The notes under the pieces were generated by a model. That model made no database searches. It was not told where the DNA came from and saw only the letters and a program-made list of their open reading frames with translations. A stretch of 64,000 nucleotides of DNA. Source: Candidatus Thiodiazotropha sp. 'RUGA' (GTDB lineage: Bacteria; Pseudomonadota; Gammaproteobacteria; Chromatiales; Chromatiaceae). Every line of letters begins with the position of its first letter. Within the stretch, counting starts at the first letter, position 1. Positions 61,943 to 64,000 of the stretch are shown one piece after another. The stretch lies in assembly GCA_016842065.1 (NCBI GenBank), contig JAEPDS010000004.1, positions 35,892-99,891 on the forward strand, written 5' to 3'. The translations under genes were made by a program, and so were the position numbers.

Positions 61943-63256
61943 CTAGCCATCAAGTCGCTCAATCCTGATCCGCATGATCTGTCCTGAGACGCTCCCCAGC
62001 TGTTCAATGGCAGCCAGAGCATCATTCAGGCGCTTCTCCACGACAGTCTGGGTAATCATCACCAGGGGTACGGTACTGTCACCTTCTGCGGGCTCTTTCT
62101 GATGAATCGCTTCAATACTGATCTGAGAATCCGCCAGGATGGTTGCAATTCTGGCGACCACGCCCGGCTTATCTTCAACCTGCATTCTCAGATAGTAGGC
62201 TGACTCGACCTCCTCGATTGGCAGGATTGGCAGATCGACCAGCTCTCCTGGTTGAAATGCCAGGTGGGGAACCCGATTCTCTGAGTCGGTGGTCAGCGCC
62301 CGCACCACATCCACTACATCGGCCAGCACCGCAGATGCGGTCGGTTCGGATCCCGCTCCGGCGCCATAATAGAGTGTTGGTCCAACGGCATCCCCATTGA
62401 CCAATACCGCATTCATCACCCCATCCACATTGGCGATCAAGCGCCGGTGGGGAATCATCGTGGGATGGACCCGCATCTCGATACCCTTATCGGTCTTACG
62501 GGTAACACCAAGATGTTTGATGCGGTAGCCGAAGTCGTTGGCATACTCCACATCCTGAGGCTCAATTTTGGTGATGCCTTCGGTGTAGGTTTTTTCAAAC
62601 TGCAAGGGTATGCCAAAAGCGATTGAGCCCAGGATTGTCAATTTATGGGCCGCATCGATACCTTCCACATCAAAGGTGGGATCCGCTTCCGCATAACCCA
62701 GGGCCTGTGCCTCTTTCAGTACGTCGGAGAACTCACGCGCCTTATCCCGCATCTCGGTCAGAATGAAGTTGCCTGTGCCATTGATGATACCGGCGATCCA
62801 TTCGATGCGATTTGCCGCCAACCCTTCACGAACCGCCTTGATAATCGGAATGCCACCCGCCACAGCAGCTTCGAAGGCCACCATCACCCCATGCTTCTGC
62901 GCTGCTGCAAATATTTCATTGCCATGCATGGCGATCAACGCCTTATTCGCGGTGACCACATGTTTACCGTTTTCGATCGCTTTCAATACCAATTCGCGTG
63001 CCGGTGAATAGCCTCCGATCAATTCGATGATGATTTCGATTTCCGGGTTGTCCACCACCGCAAAGGCATCGTCACTGATCTCAACCTGATCCAGACCGGA
63101 CAATCTGCTGGGATCATAGGCCTTGGCCGCTGCATGGGTAATCTGAATACCGCGACCAGCACGACGGGCAATCTCATCGGCGTTGCGGGTCAGGACATTC
63201 AGCGTACCGCCTCCAACCGTGCCAAGCCCCAACAAACCAACTTTAACTGGATTCAC
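61943..63256 (-). CDS. hom: Homoserine dehydrogenase
   Basis: The enzyme reduces aspartate semialdehyde to homoserine with NAD(P)H. It is the monofunctional form of 437 residues: Rossmann motif GLLGLGTVGGGTLNVL, catalytic domain with EAAVAGGIPIIKAVREGLAANRI, NGTGNFILTEM and EADPTFDVEGIDAAHKL, and a C-terminal ACT domain (about 352-430, YYLRMQVEDKPGVVARIATILADSQISIEAI) for threonine feedback. It is followed 95 nt later by thrC and preceded, 25 nt away, by the alaC-like aminotransferase gene. Confidence 0.96.
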   Translation of the reverse strand: MNPVKVGLLGLGTVGGGTLNVLTRNADEIARRAGRGIQITHAAAKAYDPSRLSGLDQVEISDDAFAVVDNPEIEIIIELIGGYSPARELVLKAIENGKHVVTANKALIAMHGNEIFAAAQKHGVMVAFEAAVAGGIPIIKAVREGLAANRIEWIAGIINGTGNFILTEMRDKAREFSDVLKEAQALGYAEADPTFDVEGIDAAHKLTILGSIAFGIPLQFEKTYTEGITKIEPQDVEYANDFGYRIKHLGVTRKTDKGIEMRVHPTMIPHRRLIANVDGVMNAVLVNGDAVGPTLYYGAGAGSEPTASAVLADVVDVVRALTTDSENRVPHLAFQPGELVDLPILPIEEVESAYYLRMQVEDKPGVVARIATILADSQISIEAIHQKEPAEGDSTVPLVMITQTVVEKRLNDALAAIEQLGSVSGQIMRIRIERLDG

Positions 63257-63281
63257 AGTAATTACTCCTACAGTAGATAGC

Positions 63282-64000
63282 TCAAGATTCGATCAGTCCG
63301 TCTTTACGGAACATATCGCGAATTCCCCGCACCGCCTGGCGGGTTCTGTGTTCATTTTCAATCAAACCAAAGCGGACGTGATCATCACCGTGTTCACCGA
63401 ATCCGATACCTGGTGAAACAGCAACCTTGGCTTCGCTCAACAGCTTCTTGGAAAATTCAAGGGAGCCCATGGCACGATAGGGTTCAGGTATCGGCGCCCA
63501 GACAAACATGGTTGCTTTCGGTTTTTCTACCTGCCAGCCGATATTGTTCAGACCGTCGCACAACACATCGCGACGGCTTTGATACATGCCGCAGATCTCC
63601 CGCACCACATCCTGGGGGCCTTCCAGCGCCGCAATCGCAGCCACCTGAATCGGCGTGAAGGTTCCATAGTCCAGATAGGACTTGATGCGAGCCAGGGCAG
63701 CCACCAGGGTCTTGTTTCCTGACATGAATCCGACCCGCCAGCCCGGCATGTTGTAGCTTTTCGACAGGGAGAAGAACTCCACTGCGATCTCATCGGCCCC
63801 GGGTACCTGCAGAATCGAGGGCGCCACATAGCCATCGAAGACGATGTCCGCATAGGCCAGATCGTGCACCACCCAGATGTTGTACTCCTTGGCGATCTCC
63901 ACGATCTTCTCGAAGAAGTCCAGCTCGACACATTGGGTGGTCGGATTGCCGGGAAAATTCAGCACCAGCATCTTTGGACGTGGCCAGGAGTCCTTGATCG
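63282..64000 (-). CDS. alaC: Class I aminotransferase, AlaC-like (partial)
   Basis: The C-terminal 239 residues of a PLP-dependent aminotransferase; the frame is open to the window edge (upstream residues ...KDSWPRPK), so the track's Met at 63971 is internal. The PLP lysine is in [20 protein letters not shown] and the carboxylate-binding Arg in [13 protein letters not shown]. The block [25 protein letters not shown] is characteristic of the AlaC/YfdZ alanine transaminases, commonly upstream of hom and thrC in gammaproteobacteria. It is probably the first or an early gene of the operon. Confidence 0.9.
   Translation of the reverse strand, partial: IKDSWPRPKMLVLNFPGNPTTQCVELDFFEKIVEIAKEYNIWVVHDLAYADIVFDGYVAPSILQVPGADEIAVEFFSLSKSYNMPGWRVGFMSGNKTLVAALARIKSYLDYGTFTPIQVAAIAALEGPQDVVREICGMYQSRRDVLCDGLNNIGWQVEKPKATMFVWAPIPEPYRAMGSLEFSKKLLSEAKVAVSPGIGFGEHGDDHVRFGLIENEHRTRQAVRGIRDMFRKDGLIES

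Overview
The window is about 64 kb of a gammaproteobacterial chromosome. It most resembles an autotrophic, probably sulfur-oxidising member of the Chromatiales or Sedimenticola-like group. The evidence is a complete form IA RuBisCO operon (cbbR, then cbbL-cbbS-cbbQ-cbbO) with phosphoribulokinase in the same window, the E. coli-like order rsmI-lpoA-yraN-diaA-dolP, and an exosortase/VPLPA-CTERM export system. The taxonomic placement is inference. I saw no tRNA, rRNA, CRISPR array or intact transposase.

Layout. 0-6.3 kb: the end of a Bat (aerotolerance) operon, a VOC-CBS fusion protein, a small membrane protein, a HEPN/nucleotidyltransferase pair with two palindromes in front of it, and a secreted-type nuclease-fold protein. 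6.5-10.2 kb: a YgiQ radical SAM protein, Hsp20 and an outer-membrane barrel. 10.3-16.9 kb: rsmI / lpoA-yraN-diaA-dolP and a GlcD-like flavoprotein, with a 271-bp MITE-like element between diaA and dolP. 17.2-22.1 kb: a small exported peptide, a POT peptide transporter, a Crp-family regulator and, divergently, a CHASE2 class III cyclase. 22.3-26.9 kb: a giant FecR-TPR-beta-barrel protein whose second half, with the following lipoprotein, is strikingly AT-rich. 27.2-36 kb: a polyprenyl-phosphate sugar transferase, an unknown conserved protein, phosphoribulokinase, a SLAC1/TehA-type channel, a rhomboid-TPR fusion, gloB and dxs. 36.2-43.6 kb: carbon fixation. 44-59.5 kb: a VPLPA-CTERM protein, a lipoprotein, an acyltransferase, a PhnD-like sensor with a GGDEF-EAL protein, and a seven-gene exosortase / surface-polymer operon (exosortase-EpsI, polysaccharide deacetylase, low-molecular-weight tyrosine phosphatase, SGNH protein, MBOAT acyltransferase, two alpha/beta hydrolases with abnormal nucleophile elbows). 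59.6-64 kb: alaC-hom-thrC amino-acid genes and an RpfE-like protein.

How the parts fit. CbbR probably controls cbbLS; CbbQ and CbbO form the RuBisCO activase, and Prk supplies ribulose bisphosphate. The exosortase operon, sugar transferase, VPLPA-CTERM protein and c-di-GMP enzyme point to a regulated extracellular polymer. The Crp-like regulator, CHASE2 cyclase and FecR-TPR-barrel protein look like a three-part envelope signalling module.

The intergenic DNA is unusually rich in fold-back repeats. One family (about seven copies, five as inverted pairs 100-200 bp long) is built of roughly 10-bp units like GCGAATGAAC. A second is a GGTGGGGC hairpin (three copies). A third is the MITE, with what may be two short relatives. 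The strongest candidates for something new are the cyclase/FecR-barrel module, with its charge-reversed purine-recognition residues, and the fold-back repeat family.
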